A stretch of 64,000 bases of DNA from Lepidodermella squamata (lineage: Eukaryota > Gastrotricha): contig JBLDXI010000020.1 in NCBI GenBank assembly GCA_047495785.1, positions 186,001-250,000 on the forward strand. The letters run 5' to 3'. The position numbers and the translations under genes are program-made. Below the pieces are notes generated by a model. The model did not search any database. It saw nothing but the letters and a program-made list of their open reading frames with translations, and had not been told where the DNA came from. Positions 12,871 through 24,200 of this stretch are shown in pieces (position 1 is the stretch's first letter; every line of letters starts with the position of its first letter).

Positions 12871-13735
12871 TGCTGTCCGGAGGAATAAATTACTTTATTT
12901 TAGGAAAAATGCTAGAGATGATGATTGGTCTAGGACGATTTGAAATGCGGTGAAGAAAATTTGAATGTACTTTAGGGAATTACGTAGGTGGAAAATTGTT
13001 ACATCGGGCAATGATTGGCCGGCAAGAGAAATGGGCCATGTAAGAGTGAAAGAAAGTACAAATCTAATGGGTATTAAGGCTAAGTTTTGGCTTCGTTCGC
13101 CGATTCAGTGATGCGGGGGTGGCATAACCGTGCGTAATGTGGTTAAATCTCAGCCAGTAAGAAGCTTCGGTATGTGGCAGCATTGCGTTGAAAAAATATT
13201 GGATTCACCCTGCGCAGATTACGGAACTCACCGAGGCAAAATAATTTGCTACTCCGGCACGCGGAACAAAGAGTAATAAGAGTGCGACACAAAACAAGCA
13301 ATAACATATCAGATTAAATCGGCTCCATTGTTTTTTCACGAAAGCCAGATATTGACACAACCGATCGATTGCAGCCATTCAACAGCATGCACATTCTCTC
13401 CAAGAGCCTACCACAAGTTCGAGGGTGACGGGATTTCTCATGGGACTACGTCAAAAAACTTAGCGCACTTGAAGCCGAAAACCAAACTCAAATTTGTGTT
13501 CATTATTATTAAAGATTTATTTAAAAATGTGTCACGATACTTTCGATCACTTCGCAGGCCATAAGTGCTCAAGATTTTATATTGAAATTCTTTGAAGAGA
13601 TTCAATCAGCCTTCAGGATTTATTGACTTCAGATCTAATATTAAAATCCGAGTGGCTACAACATTAATTTTATATAAAATTTCATCTAAAATAAATCTTG
13701 ACTTGAGATCTGCTAGAAGTGACTCGAATCCGAAA

Positions 13736-13812
13736 TGTAGGTCAATCGGAACTCAAGAGCATGACGAAAAGATTGCGGGGTCTGACGACGTGTTGGGGGT
13801 TCGACTAGACAC
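13736..13812 (+). repeat. tRNA-like SINE-type fragment
   Basis: TAGGTCAATCGG resembles a tRNA A box and GGGTTCGACTAG, about 60 bp downstream, resembles a B box (GGTTCGANTCC). No clean cloverleaf can be drawn, so this is at most a tRNA-derived SINE relic. Confidence 0.25.
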
Positions 13813-13896
13813 GGCAATGAGCCGCTCAGCGTGTAACAATTACGACAGAGATGAATAACAGGCATGAAATAGCTCCGATTTCTTGAATCTGAACTC

Positions 13897-14428
13897 TTCT
13901 GAAAATAAATGAAGCGACAAAACATAAAAATTAAGCGATATCGTAGAAGACTCACATTTCCTACGACCCCAGCTGTGCTCCATTGCACGCCAACCCGAAG
14001 CTCTGATGAATGGAAATGGAAAAGTGTCACAATTTCTGGTATTGTAGCAATCAAATTACCGTTTGCCCCAGCTGTTTTCCATCGCCTTCCAGTTCTTCGC
14101 CGATCGTTTCCCCCAGCTTTGCTCCATAGCGCGCCAACCAGCAGCTCTACGATAACGATAGTTGTTGTAGTCAACTACAATTTACGTTAGCGATGACTTA
14201 CCGTTTATCTTCGATGTCCTCTTCATCATCATTGGCGGCGGCAACCGCATCGCGCTTTTTGCGTCCCCAGCTATTTTCCATTACCTGCCATTTCGCCTTT
14301 GATCGCTTTTCCATGCCATCGGTTTCATCTTCATCTTCATCGAAGAGAGCATTTGCGCTGCTCAAGTTGACTAAGATGGAAGCAACCACGAGGCCGCCGA
14401 ACAAAGCAATCAAAAGCTGTCGATTCAT
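13897..14428 (-). CDS. Myoinhibitory peptide (allatostatin-B) precursor 1
   Basis: Four exons (14202-14428, 14060-14146, 13956-14002 and only two bases at 13897-13898) encode 120 residues. A signal peptide (MNRQLLIALFGGLVVASILV) and acidic spacer precede four tandem peptides, each with W(X6)W-Gly and a basic cleavage site: AKWQVMENSWGRKKR, AAGWRAMEQSWGKR, SAKNWKAMENSWGKR and ASGWRAMEHSWGRRK. Each short exon begins inside a KR cleavage site and carries one or two peptides, so the introns fall between peptide units. The core W-x-x-M-E-x-S-W is constant. The family acts as inhibitory neuropeptides of gut, muscle and endocrine tissue in protostomes. The stop codon is formed across the last intron (T|AA). 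Neighbour to precursor 2, about 1 kb away. Confidence 0.9.
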
Positions 14429-15105
14429 TGTTAAATTTAGAGTTAAAATTCCAGGGATATCTACGTTTTTGAATATACCAAATGTACATTATAGCCTTTT
14501 GTGTGCGAGGCCAACCTCGACGAGTAAGAAAGAAGGATATCCTATATTTGTGGCAGAGACGAAAGAAATAGGAGATATCCCGCTCGCTAAAAGCTTCTCA
14601 ATAATAGGAGGTGAATTTGTAAACCCGCCAAAACTGACGCCAATTCAGCCTTTTTATGGCCAACTGCCGCTGCCCCAAGAGGAATAAGAAAAATAATAAC
14701 ATGACACAGATTGAAAAAACAACGTAGGCGTTTCCCAGCAGTATGTCCCGACGTTGTCAATTAGCATAACAATGAATTCAATCAGCACTTCGCTATATCG
14801 ATGAGATTCAGGCATCGCATGTCCATCCTTGACCAGCATGCATTGAGGACGTTCCATTAACAAATTAAAGCTATTAGCCACTTTTGGTGTGTTATGGAAA
14901 TTTGTCCGCTAAAATTTCTTCCTCTAAAAACCAAGTCAAGTTCACTTCCAATGCGACATTGCGAATTCGCGGATAATTGAAAATTAATTGGAATTAAATG
15001 CACGATTTGTTATACACAAGAGCATGTTTTCGCTGCTAGTGAGAACGCGCGAAAGCGGCCTGAAGCCTCATTAAGCGTCAATGAAAAGCAGCAAACAGAT
15101 TTAGT
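14429..15105. other. Intergenic, upstream of neuropeptide precursor 1
   Basis: No gene seen. This holds the presumed promoter of precursor 1 at its left edge and the 3' UTR of the SLC5 gene at its right edge. I found no definite regulatory motif. Confidence 0.5.
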
Positions 15106-18100
15106 TTAGCCGGAGGTAGCAATTTCTCCCTCAAGCTCGTCGGAATCGCTCCCGGCTTTGATCAAACTCGGAAAGGCGAATAGTTGGGGATTTAAATGCT
15201 TATTGCGCGTAGGATAAGCCAGCCAAGTCACGTTCGGAAAAACTGTTTAGTATAACGATGTATCGCGAGTGCAATAACAAATTATTGAAAAATTAGTTGG
15301 CAACATACTCTTCCCGAGCGCTACGGTGACGAGTGAGATGACGCTGGCAATAGCGAGACATAGCAGCAGAGACAACAACGGGAAGTAATTGTACGACAGC
15401 GAGACGACGTCGCGAAGGAACGACACGACGGGGCTGATTATTAGCTCCTGCGCCGCTGCTGATTCACTGCTGCTAATGATGGGTGGCGTCGTGAAGAAAC
15501 TGCTCAACAGTCAGGTGATCAAGTGTCATAATTTCGTCAACTCACCCTGCAGACATCGACGTCGTAGGTTCATCAACATACACGGACAACCTGCGAACAC
15601 ATTCAAATAAATCTTGCTCAATTATTGTTCACCAAAATGTTACATCATTGACGAGTTTGAAAGCAAATTCGCCAGGGATGTGACTTCGAATGCTGAGACA
15701 GTAGCAGCTGAGCAAGCCGTTGTATTCATCGGAAGCCAAGGGTAAGTATAGGGCTTCAGGAGAATTTGTGCGATCATTAGGCTCAAAGTGAATGGAACAC
15801 TGATAAATATTCCGATGATGAGAGACTGCGATTCAATCATAGGCATATTTCTACATGAAAGTTGACATGAAAGTTCCATCTTACATAGCTAGTAATGAAT
15901 GGCAAGAAAGCCCCACAGACGTAGACAGCATGGACGGCGCCAGAGGTTGCTCCGGTCAGTGAGATTACTATCTGAAAGAAGTCTTCATTTCAAACTTCGT
16001 AGGTATACTTCATACTGTCACGTTTCTCAACGCATTAAATGAAGTGACATTGCGGATCAAAAAACGCTTGGAAAATGTGCTATACTTTTAGAGCCGTACC
16101 CCCGACGAATTCAGCAGCGATAGCGATGATGCAGACGATAACGCCGACAACAAGCGCCAGGGTTTTCACTGCCACCATGGCTTGACGTTTCGAGAACTTG
16201 GATTCAAAATGGGGTTTGATCCTGATTTTTCCGTTCATAGGTAATAACAACGATTTCGAAAAAAGCCATCTCACCAATCTTCCCAAATCAAAGCCGACAC
16301 GCTATTATACGCCGTAGACATGGAGCTGAGATTTGCGGAAAAGTTGGCGAAAAACACAGGAAATTATCAATTACGTCGACGAACCTTATCGAACCACTGA
16401 AGAGACAAGCGTAATAGATGCCGAGAAAGCCTGAAATTAATCACGGAGTAATTATGGGGAAGCCTTAAACTCGTAAAACTAACCTGGGTAGTTCATGACA
16501 TCCTGAACGAAATGCGGTATTATCTAATATAAATTTTATTTTTAGAAGGATTAACTTGGCCGCCGTTAGGTTTATTTTTAGGCTAACCTGATTAGGACTC
16601 TTAATGGCGCCACTCGTCAAAGGATCGCAACCCAGCGTTCCATTATAATAAGAAAAGCACACCAGCGAAGTCAGCCAAATGACAACCGCTAAGACGACAA
16701 CCATGGGGCAAGCTAATAGCAAAGAGCTGAAACATCGAAGGATGAACTTTTATGATCTAATCCTATCTTTGTAGAGTTGGCCTACAGTTGAGCGGTTCTC
16801 AAAGTTTTCATTGCACAGCAACGTTGGAGAATGGCTTGGTTATTAGCCATATTAACCAAGTAGTGCACCACAACGCCGATACAAATAGACCAAAATGAAT
16901 GAGTTACATAAGGTTCAAAGCGCCAGCTATCAGCAAAATCATAGGCCCATTTCATACGGCGTGAGAAAAATCTACTCAACTTACTCGATGTAGCCAGTAC
17001 GCTTCATAGCTTCAGCGTAAGTCCATGCTCGCCCGATTCCACCGGTTTCAATCGATCCCTGTAACAGTAAAATATCGGTGTCATGGATTGAAATGGGTGA
17101 ATTTTGCTATTAGACTTCACCAATATTAAGCAGGCAATGATTCCACCGTACATTATCACAGCTTGAATGGTGTCCACAAGTACCACTGCTCTGAGCCCGC
17201 CCTTAATGCATTTAATTGAAATCTCTCACGTGGGAGGATAGCACGATGTGAAAACAAACCACAACTACGACGTTGACAACAAGTTTGTTTCAACGAGAAA
17301 AAGCGAGTTTCAAGCGCAAACCTGTATAGAAAATCGTGACTACGCTTGTCGCAATAATTATCACCCACTCAGGTATTCCAGTCGCTAAAAAACGAGAGGT
17401 TGATTTGTTTTTTTATCGGGACGATCAAACAACGGAACTAACCCACAGTGAACGCCACGCAGGGTACATAGGCGCAGACCTACGCATTATCAAGTTGATG
17501 AAAAAAATTAATGGCCCCGACTCTGGCACAGGAAGCTTACCCCTGCGTATGCTATCTAATTAACAGAGAGTTTAAACGGTGCAGAAATATATTAAAAAAA
17601 TGTTACAGCAGATAATGAAGATCCGATCGCCGTTAATTTCCGAAGAAATATCGAACCGAAGCGAACCTCGACATACTTTAAAAAAATGAAGGCTACGTAA
17701 AAATCGTTGCAGGCATAGTTATAAAACAAACTTCAAACACAGTTGTGAAGTTGTTACGATAGTAGATAGGAAGGTAGGTGAACGCGATGAGAAAGGCGCA
17801 TGGAATGAACGCTAGAGTCCCGAATATGTTTACGCTCCCAGTAGTGTAGACCTCAGCTGGAAGTGTCAAGCAGACAGAATTAGATTTTTATCGTCTGCTG
17901 GTCGTAGCGAGCAGAGTGAAAGCTATAGTATTTTTGACACGAAGTGCAGAATTTTGATCAATATTCCTATTGAATTATCCCATACTTAAGGCGAAAATTT
18001 AGATGACCAGCGCCAATTTATATTTTTTTCTTTGAACTCGTCCAAATTATGCTGGAGAATTTATTTCTACTTTTTTGGATGCCGTATTTGCTACCGAAAG

Positions 18101-18437
18101 TTGCGACAAAAATTGGTTTTGTAAAACTTATTAAATCATGATTTTCTTGTATATTAAATGCAAAGAAACCTGGCAGGCCGAGTAGAGCAATAGCCGAATA
18201 GAAACTGGCAAAGAGGCTGCAAGTTGTTGGTATGAGTGACAGTTTCTTTGAGTTGAAATATTCGCGCGTTGACGTAACAGGCTCCGCTTCACCGTTAAGT
18301 GGGAATTCCTCGGCTTTTTCGATGACATTCTTCTTACGACCTCGCCTTTCTATTAAAAGAAAGTAGACGCCAGTTCCAGCGCATACCAGCAGGCTGGCGA
18401 TGAAAACAACGTAATCGATCCAAGAGAGCTGGTTCAT
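15106..18437 (-). CDS. SLC5 sodium/solute symporter, SMCT/SMVT-like (copy A)
   Basis: A membrane transporter in more than a dozen short exons, from MNQLSWIDYVVFIASLLVC at 18437 to a stop at 15106-15108. Exons show TM1; STREYF with LSLIPTTCSLFASFYSAIALLGLPAEVY; YVEVRFGSIFLRKL; AVVLVDTIQAVIMYGGIIA; TLGCDPLTSGAIKSPNQ; FSGSISSMSTAYNSVSALIWEDW; and the late helices ending IFPNVTWLAYPTRNK. These are hallmarks of the sodium-coupled monocarboxylate and multivitamin carriers (SLC5A6/8/12), which import lactate, short-chain acids, biotin or pantothenate with sodium. The substrate cannot be told. The usual A-V-I-W-T-D of TM5 reads A-V-V-L-V-D here. The last exon (15106-15242) needs the intron 15243-15308. 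The exon between about 15541 and 15590 is unsure. Tandem with copy B. Confidence 0.82.
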
Positions 18438-19257
18438 AGTGGGACTCAGAGTTGACCCGGTAATTGCAAAACTAAATAGTTAATTGCGTGAGGAATCGCC
18501 CAGTGGGTCGGCAGAGATACGCACGCCGCATTATCGCCATATTATCTAATCTTCGAGCCACATCTCAACTTTTTCTCCTACAAAAATATCTCTATATACG
18601 GATTCAGCTACCGTACTAATTTCACGACAAGTTTTCAGCACAAACTTGATTTTTTCCTACGTTTTTGTTCCGTTAAGTTAAGCTTCACAGTGTAGAAAAT
18701 ATGAATCAAAGCGCTGCAAAGCATATAATGCTAATGGGTTTATTTATCGTAGCGCAATAAAGGTAAGAATGAATATACTCAGATCGAAATTATTGAATTT
18801 TCCATCTCACTGGATTCGATGTGCAATCTTATTAAACGAGCACCTTCAGCAGGCCGAGTTATCGGCGTGCCCGAGCGAAAATTTTATAATTTGATCCCAT
18901 AGTTTGATGAATAACATGCGCATATTTTGTCCAGGTAAAACAATCGTAATTTTTATTACAAATCTCCAATAGGATTTGCTAAAGCAAACAGCGCAGGCCC
19001 ATGATTGCTGCCTAACTATCAGAATCACCGGCACAGCCGACCACCGCCCACGAAATCTGAGCTGCGCGTTGGTTTTGGTATATTTATTGGTATACTATTT
19101 GGCGACGTTTTTCCGGCTTAATTAATATGATAGGTCGGAAATTGCTAACCCTGTCCATGTGCGTCATAAAAAACGTCACAAAATTTTCATAGATGAGCTT
19201 CGCGCTTTCAAGTCAATTTTATTGATAATTTCAAGTTTTAAAGGTACTGAATCGCAG
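18438..19257. other. Spacer between the SLC5 paralogues
   Basis: AT-rich, stop-interrupted in all frames; no gene seen. Contains the presumed promoter of copy A and the 3' UTR of copy B. Confidence 0.5.
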
Positions 19258-21985
19258 TTACAACAAATCCGCGTCATTATTACTATTACTCGGCAGTGCG
19301 GCTTGCTGCGCAGTTCGTGATGCTAAGATGATTCGCAAACAGCCGATTGTCATGTAACTAGGCTCAACTTGGGTCGGTGGGCGAAGCCACGACGCATTCG
19401 GGAACGCAATTTTCGATAACAAAATCGTTAGCAAGCTGATGATAGTCGCAACGCCCAGGCACGATATAATGCACAGAATCGGAAAATAGTTGTAAGACAA
19501 AGAAAATAGGCTGCGAAGAGCTGGATCGAGGTTATCGGCTGACGCGGAAACCATAGTCGTTTTCATGACTGTCGAGTTTGTGAAGCTAGCGCAAGTGCTG
19601 TTCGCCAATGGTAGCCAAGGATAAGGACTCGGCTGGTAGACCAGCTGACCGACAATAACGGTCAGGACAAACGGAACAGCAAAAAGCATGCCAACGATTA
19701 GGGACTGGATCAGAATTAAGAAAAAACGTTAGCATGGTCCCAAATCCATTGTTTCATGAAACTATCGTATAACTTACGAAACTAGTGATATACGGTAGAA
19801 AAGCAGCTGCTATAAACACCGCAAGAATCGTTCCACTGAAAGCTGCGGTAAACATTGATACCATCTGAAATGAGGAAATAAGTTAACCGAAGACTGTTGA
19901 ACCTATGAACTTACTCTGATTGCTGTACCCCCAATGTATTTACATGACAAAGCCAGCAGTGTACTCACAATACCAACAATTGCGGCGAGAAATTTGAAAA
20001 AGATTGAAACTTGTCGCTGGCTGAGTTTCGGCTCGAGGAAAGGTCGTAGCCAATCCTCCCAAATGACAGATGAAACCGAGTTGTAGCTGGTCGACAGTGT
20101 ACTCAGAGCACCGCTGAACAAGCAGGCAAAATAGAGACCCTGAAACCCAGGGTAGCGCATAATGACGGATACGAAGTACGACATGATTTGGTTTGGTGAG
20201 GTGACAGCACCGCTGACGAATGGATCACAGCCAACCTTCTCGGTAAAATACGCGTAGGCAACTAGCGTCGACAGCCATAAAACTATTGATAACGCGGCAG
20301 CCAGAGGACCCACCATAATTAGGGATCTTGGAAATACCCGAAAATTTACGCGAGTTAATATTATAGCCCCCAACAAAATGCGCATAAGACCTACAGCATA
20401 GCTTTCGGCAAACTGTTAAGCGAACAAGTTCGTTGCAAAGTGGACTGTAATTCAAAAAGGTTAGTTAGACGCATATATTCGAGACGGGTTCGAACTTATA
20501 AATATACTTGATTATTCGTTGAAGCTAGAAAAAAGAATCCAGCGCCGCAGAAAATAGACCAAAAAGAATGGGTAACGGTCGGATCTATCCTCCAGCTAAA
20601 CAGAATATAAGAATTCATCAGCCAAGCTCTACTAGTACTTGGATAGGTTACTCGTTGATAGCAGTTCTGCCAGATTCACCAGAAATCTTCCACGCATTTT
20701 CTAATCCTCCAACTTCATAAGATCCCTGAAAGTCAAGATTAAGTAAAAACAGGTGTGAATATTTAATTAAATCTTGAGCTCACCGCTATCAAAACAGCGA
20801 GAAGTCCTGCCAACATAATTCCAGCTTGAATAGTATCGACAATAACGACAGCTCTGCAGTAAGAAACTGGAATAGATTTTGCAATGCATAAGAACGTCCA
20901 AAGAAAGGAACCTTATTCCGCCCTGGAAACAAATAAAAATTTAGCAAGCTTTGACTTCGTAAAGGCACCCATCCAACCAACCATTGCGGTGTAAAATACT
21001 GTTAACAAGCCTGTCGAAAAAACCAATATCCATGACGGAATACCAGACGCTGGGAAAGCACGAGTTTCAAGACAAATTGTTCAGGCTGTATGTCAACTAC
21101 CTTTTTCGAAGGCGACACACGGAATGTAGGCACAAACAGCACAATAAGCAAGCTAAAATGCCAATATAATTTTTGATAGAATTGCGACTTTGCTAGATTA
21201 CTAACAGTAGAAATAGAAGATATCGTGGTTGTGACTTTGCGAAGCAGCACTGATTGAAACCGTTTTTCGATATACTAAAACAGGTGATGCAAAAATTCGC
21301 CATTAAATAAAGGGTATGTCAACGTACCTCAAAAATACTATGAAATTTGTTATGGAAGTAGATTGGAATATATGTGATAGAAATGATGATCGAAGCCGGA
21401 ACAAAAGACAGCGTCGACAAAATTGGCGCCGTCCCAAATGCGTACACCTGTTTATCAACAAAGTAACAAGCGGCAGTCTTAAGTATTTTGCTTTCATAGC
21501 ATAGCTTGATTATACATTGCGCCTATAAGACCTAAGGTTCGACCGAACATCCACAAGACTTTCATCTTTCACGAAAAAGCATAGGGGATAATTTTGCTTA
21601 ATCTTTTCGGCTTTTTGCAGGAATTTTGCAGAAGTGATTTTCCTAAAAGATTCAGATTATTTCTAACCTCAGCAGGAAGTCCCAGAAGACCAACGGCCGA
21701 GAATGATGTCGCAAACAATGATAGCACGACTGGTATGAAGTCGAGGTGGCGACTGCCCAGGAAGTATTCGTCAGCAGCTTGGCCATTGTCGCCTGATTTT
21801 CCCGATGAGCGCGCTTCTCCATCCTCTGTTGATTTTCTGCATTTAAAATTCGATCCATCGCATTTGAATTTTCTGCGGAAACCAGGCGGTAACAAGTAGT
21901 AGAAACCGACGACTGCGCAAAGCAAGAGGCTCAAAGAAAACACGATGTAATCGGCAGCAAAGAGTGTTGAAGCCTCAAGAACCAT
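19258..21985 (-). CDS. SLC5 sodium/solute symporter, SMCT/SMVT-like (copy B)
   Basis: Paralogue of copy A, same strand, starting at 21985 (MVLEASTLFAADYIVFSLSL) and ending at 19258. Visible pieces include YFLGSRHLDFIPVVLSLFAT, GLLGLPAEVYAFGTAPIL, AVCAYIPCVAFE, GIPSWILVFSTGLLTVFY, AVVIVDTIQAGIMLAGLLA and GSYEVGGLENAWKI. The largest late exon has KVGCDPFVSGAVTSPNQ and FSGALSTLSTSYNSVSSVIW, the sodium-site helix of the family. SPYPWLPLANSTCASF and a glycosylatable Asn/Ser/Thr-rich loop precede the last helices. The exon order and positions of conserved blocks match copy A, so this is a tandem duplication, but the proteins have diverged widely. The TM5 W-T pair is again replaced (I-V). Exons between about 20800 and 21250 are the least certain. 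Confidence 0.82.
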
Positions 21986-22526
21986 AGCTAGAATAAGCTG
22001 CTATTTAAAACGACAAGGTTGAGATATGGAACCCAAAAATCATTAGCGGCAGACTCGTGTCCAGAAACAAAAGTCACTTTCAGAAACTGGTGGAGACAGA
22101 TAATAGATGAATTGGATAGATTAGTCACATCAGTACGGCCATATATGAGAGTACAAATAACAATCGATGATTTTACTATCTTCCGTTCATGTTTATTCTG
22201 TGATTGTCGCCTGTGGGTCGCCTGCGTGCATTAGCGTAAAAAATATCACAAATAAAAAATATAAAAAATTAGTGAGATGTAGAATTGCACGCATCAGCAA
22301 AGTGGTTAGGAAGTAGTTTAAAATAACAGCAATTTTTCCGTCTTCCTTGGCCCCGGCCTGTCATTCAATACAAATCTTATGGATAATTGTGGCACTGCTT
22401 GTGGTTCTAGGTTGATAGCCTTCCTACAATTATCGTCGTACCTTACAATCGGGTTTGTTTTCAAAAAATTCAATGTATTGCCATCGTCAAATAGGATTCA
22501 CAAAGCCTCTTTTATTTGAATGATTT
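21986..22526. other. Intergenic
   Basis: No gene found. Presumed promoter of SLC5 copy B on the left and 3' UTR of the receptor gene on the right. Confidence 0.5.
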
Positions 22527-24031
22527 TCATTTGATAAGCTTTTGTCTCCTCAACTTGGGAGAGAACACCAAGTTTCCGCCATAAAGCAACGGTGTAACAC
22601 AACAGTAAACCTATATTATAATAAGTCAAATCTGACTTGTCAAAAGATTGAAACTTTTAAAATCTTACGAGTAATGCTATTTCGGTAGGGGCACGCGCTG
22701 ATTCTAGAAATTCGACTGTTTGATTTGACCCGACGACCCAAGACACGTAGGGTGCGATGATTTCAACAATCATGTATGGCATCCAAAAGACAGCGCACGT
22801 GACAACGATCAGCCCCGTCAGAAAAACGCCACGCAGAGACGAAGACGAGTGCCTTGTTTGTTTCGTTTTCTTCAGCGCAATTTGAGGGTCGCATTGGTCA
22901 TTATCCAAGTCAGTTACTCCAGCGTTAGCCAGACGACTGCTTCGGCGCAATGTACCAAGAAATGTTCGAAATGATGGCGATGTTGGTGATGGTGAATGGC
23001 GACTTTCGCTATTGGATACTGCGATGAAGGGCGCCGCGGCTGAAGATGATTTTCGATAAGTATTATTTGTTTCATCAAAAATATATTCTAGTGGACTGTT
23101 CTCGTTTACATTCTCCATCAAAGATTGGGATGGTCGGCCTAGTTCGCTCAGTTCGCAAGTCGTAATTTGCTGCAAAAATCAGAAGCTTGAAATTCGATGT
23201 TCAAGTAAAATTAGCTTACTCTTCCAGTTGACTGCGATTTTTGGATCTCAACTGAAATACGGCAAGCTTTCAGCTCAACTTTCGACGCTATTCTGTCATC
23301 TCTCTTTGTAAAATTACTACCGGCAAACAAATCCGATTCTCTTGTTGCGTCAGTCGCATTGGATGTTTTCCGCCTGGTGTAGCGATCGTTTTTGCGATGT
23401 ATCGTAATGAGAAAAACAGTTAGCCGCGCATAGCACACCAGAATGATCAAGGCAAACGGCAGCATGATAAGGTATTGAATACCTTCGATGACGTAATTGT
23501 GATGACAAATTATGGCACTGCAAAATTGTCTTATGTTGTCAAAGTCGACTAAGGTTACCCATCGACTTGTTCCATCTGAAAAAATATTTAAAGGAAGATT
23601 GCTTTCAAATGTTGGTATAACATACTGAATAATCGCTCAAAATCACAAGACTCGCGCGACTGAAATGGGATGATGAAATCTGAGAGGAAGAAGATGATCG
23701 CTACAAACCATAGGCTGATAGTTGCGGCCAAATAGTATTTGTTGAGCTTGGCAGAACGAGTGCAGTGATAGAGAGGATAAAAGCAGGCAATGTAGTGATC
23801 TATGGAGCAGCCCGAAAGTGATGCCAAAATTTGCAGCTGTGCCACTTTCAGTGAAGCAATTGCCGGCAGCTCGTTACACAGGAAAGGCAAACCTGAGAAT
23901 TGCATAATTAAGGCTAGAATCAGATGGGTACCCCATAGACAAAAAAACACGAACCCAAGTGTAACTAAGAACCCAAAAGCCCGGTGGTTATTCAAGACCA
24001 GGTATACACAACATTTAAATGATGAAACCAA
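22527..24031 (-). CDS. Rhodopsin-family GPCR, TM2-TM7 portion
   Basis: Read from high to low coordinates, exons give TM2 (FGFLVTLGFVFFCLWGTHLI), an extracellular Cys and TM3 ending SGCSIDHYIACFYPLYH, where DHY stands for DRY. TM4 is LAATISLWFVAIIFFLSDFI. ECL2 has FDNIRQFCSAIICHH. TM5 is QYLIMLPFALIILVCYARLT. ICL3 is long and basic. TM6 is LIVVTCAVFWMPYMIVEIIA. A final exon, stop at 22527, reads YCCVTPLLYGGN, so NPxxY is TPLLY. ICL3 is Ser/Arg-rich. These features place it in class A; the ligand cannot be told. The reading frame begins near ICL1 and its TM1 exon is not found with certainty, so the 5' end is unresolved. The neighbouring frame at 24201-24905 supplies TM1-like sequence. Confidence 0.72.
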
Positions 24032-24200
24032 ACCGGAGGGGGGAACCTCTGGAATATGGGTCTACATTCATGGAAAGGGATCGAAACGGGATTTTCTCGG
24101 AACTGAAAGTTCTCGAACTTTATTTATTATTTCAGGCCAAGAGCCGTTTAACGATAACTAAATCAAGTGGAAATAGCATTTTCCTAGTCGTCAAATGGAA

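Noticed and set aside
13713-14174. 153-codon minus-strand frame across the neuropeptide locus
   Set aside because: It reads through two introns in a different frame from the W(X6)W peptides; the spliced frame explains the region far better.
15106-21985. High-affinity choline transporter (SLC5A7) as identity of the SLC5 pair
   Set aside because: The blocks GCDPxxSGAxxSPNQ and FSGxxSxxSTxYNSVSxxIWED fit the SMCT/SMVT/NIS branch rather than the choline transporter.
23802-24161. 119-codon plus-strand frame
   Set aside because: Antisense to the receptor exon with clear TM2-TM3 sequence; no features of its own.
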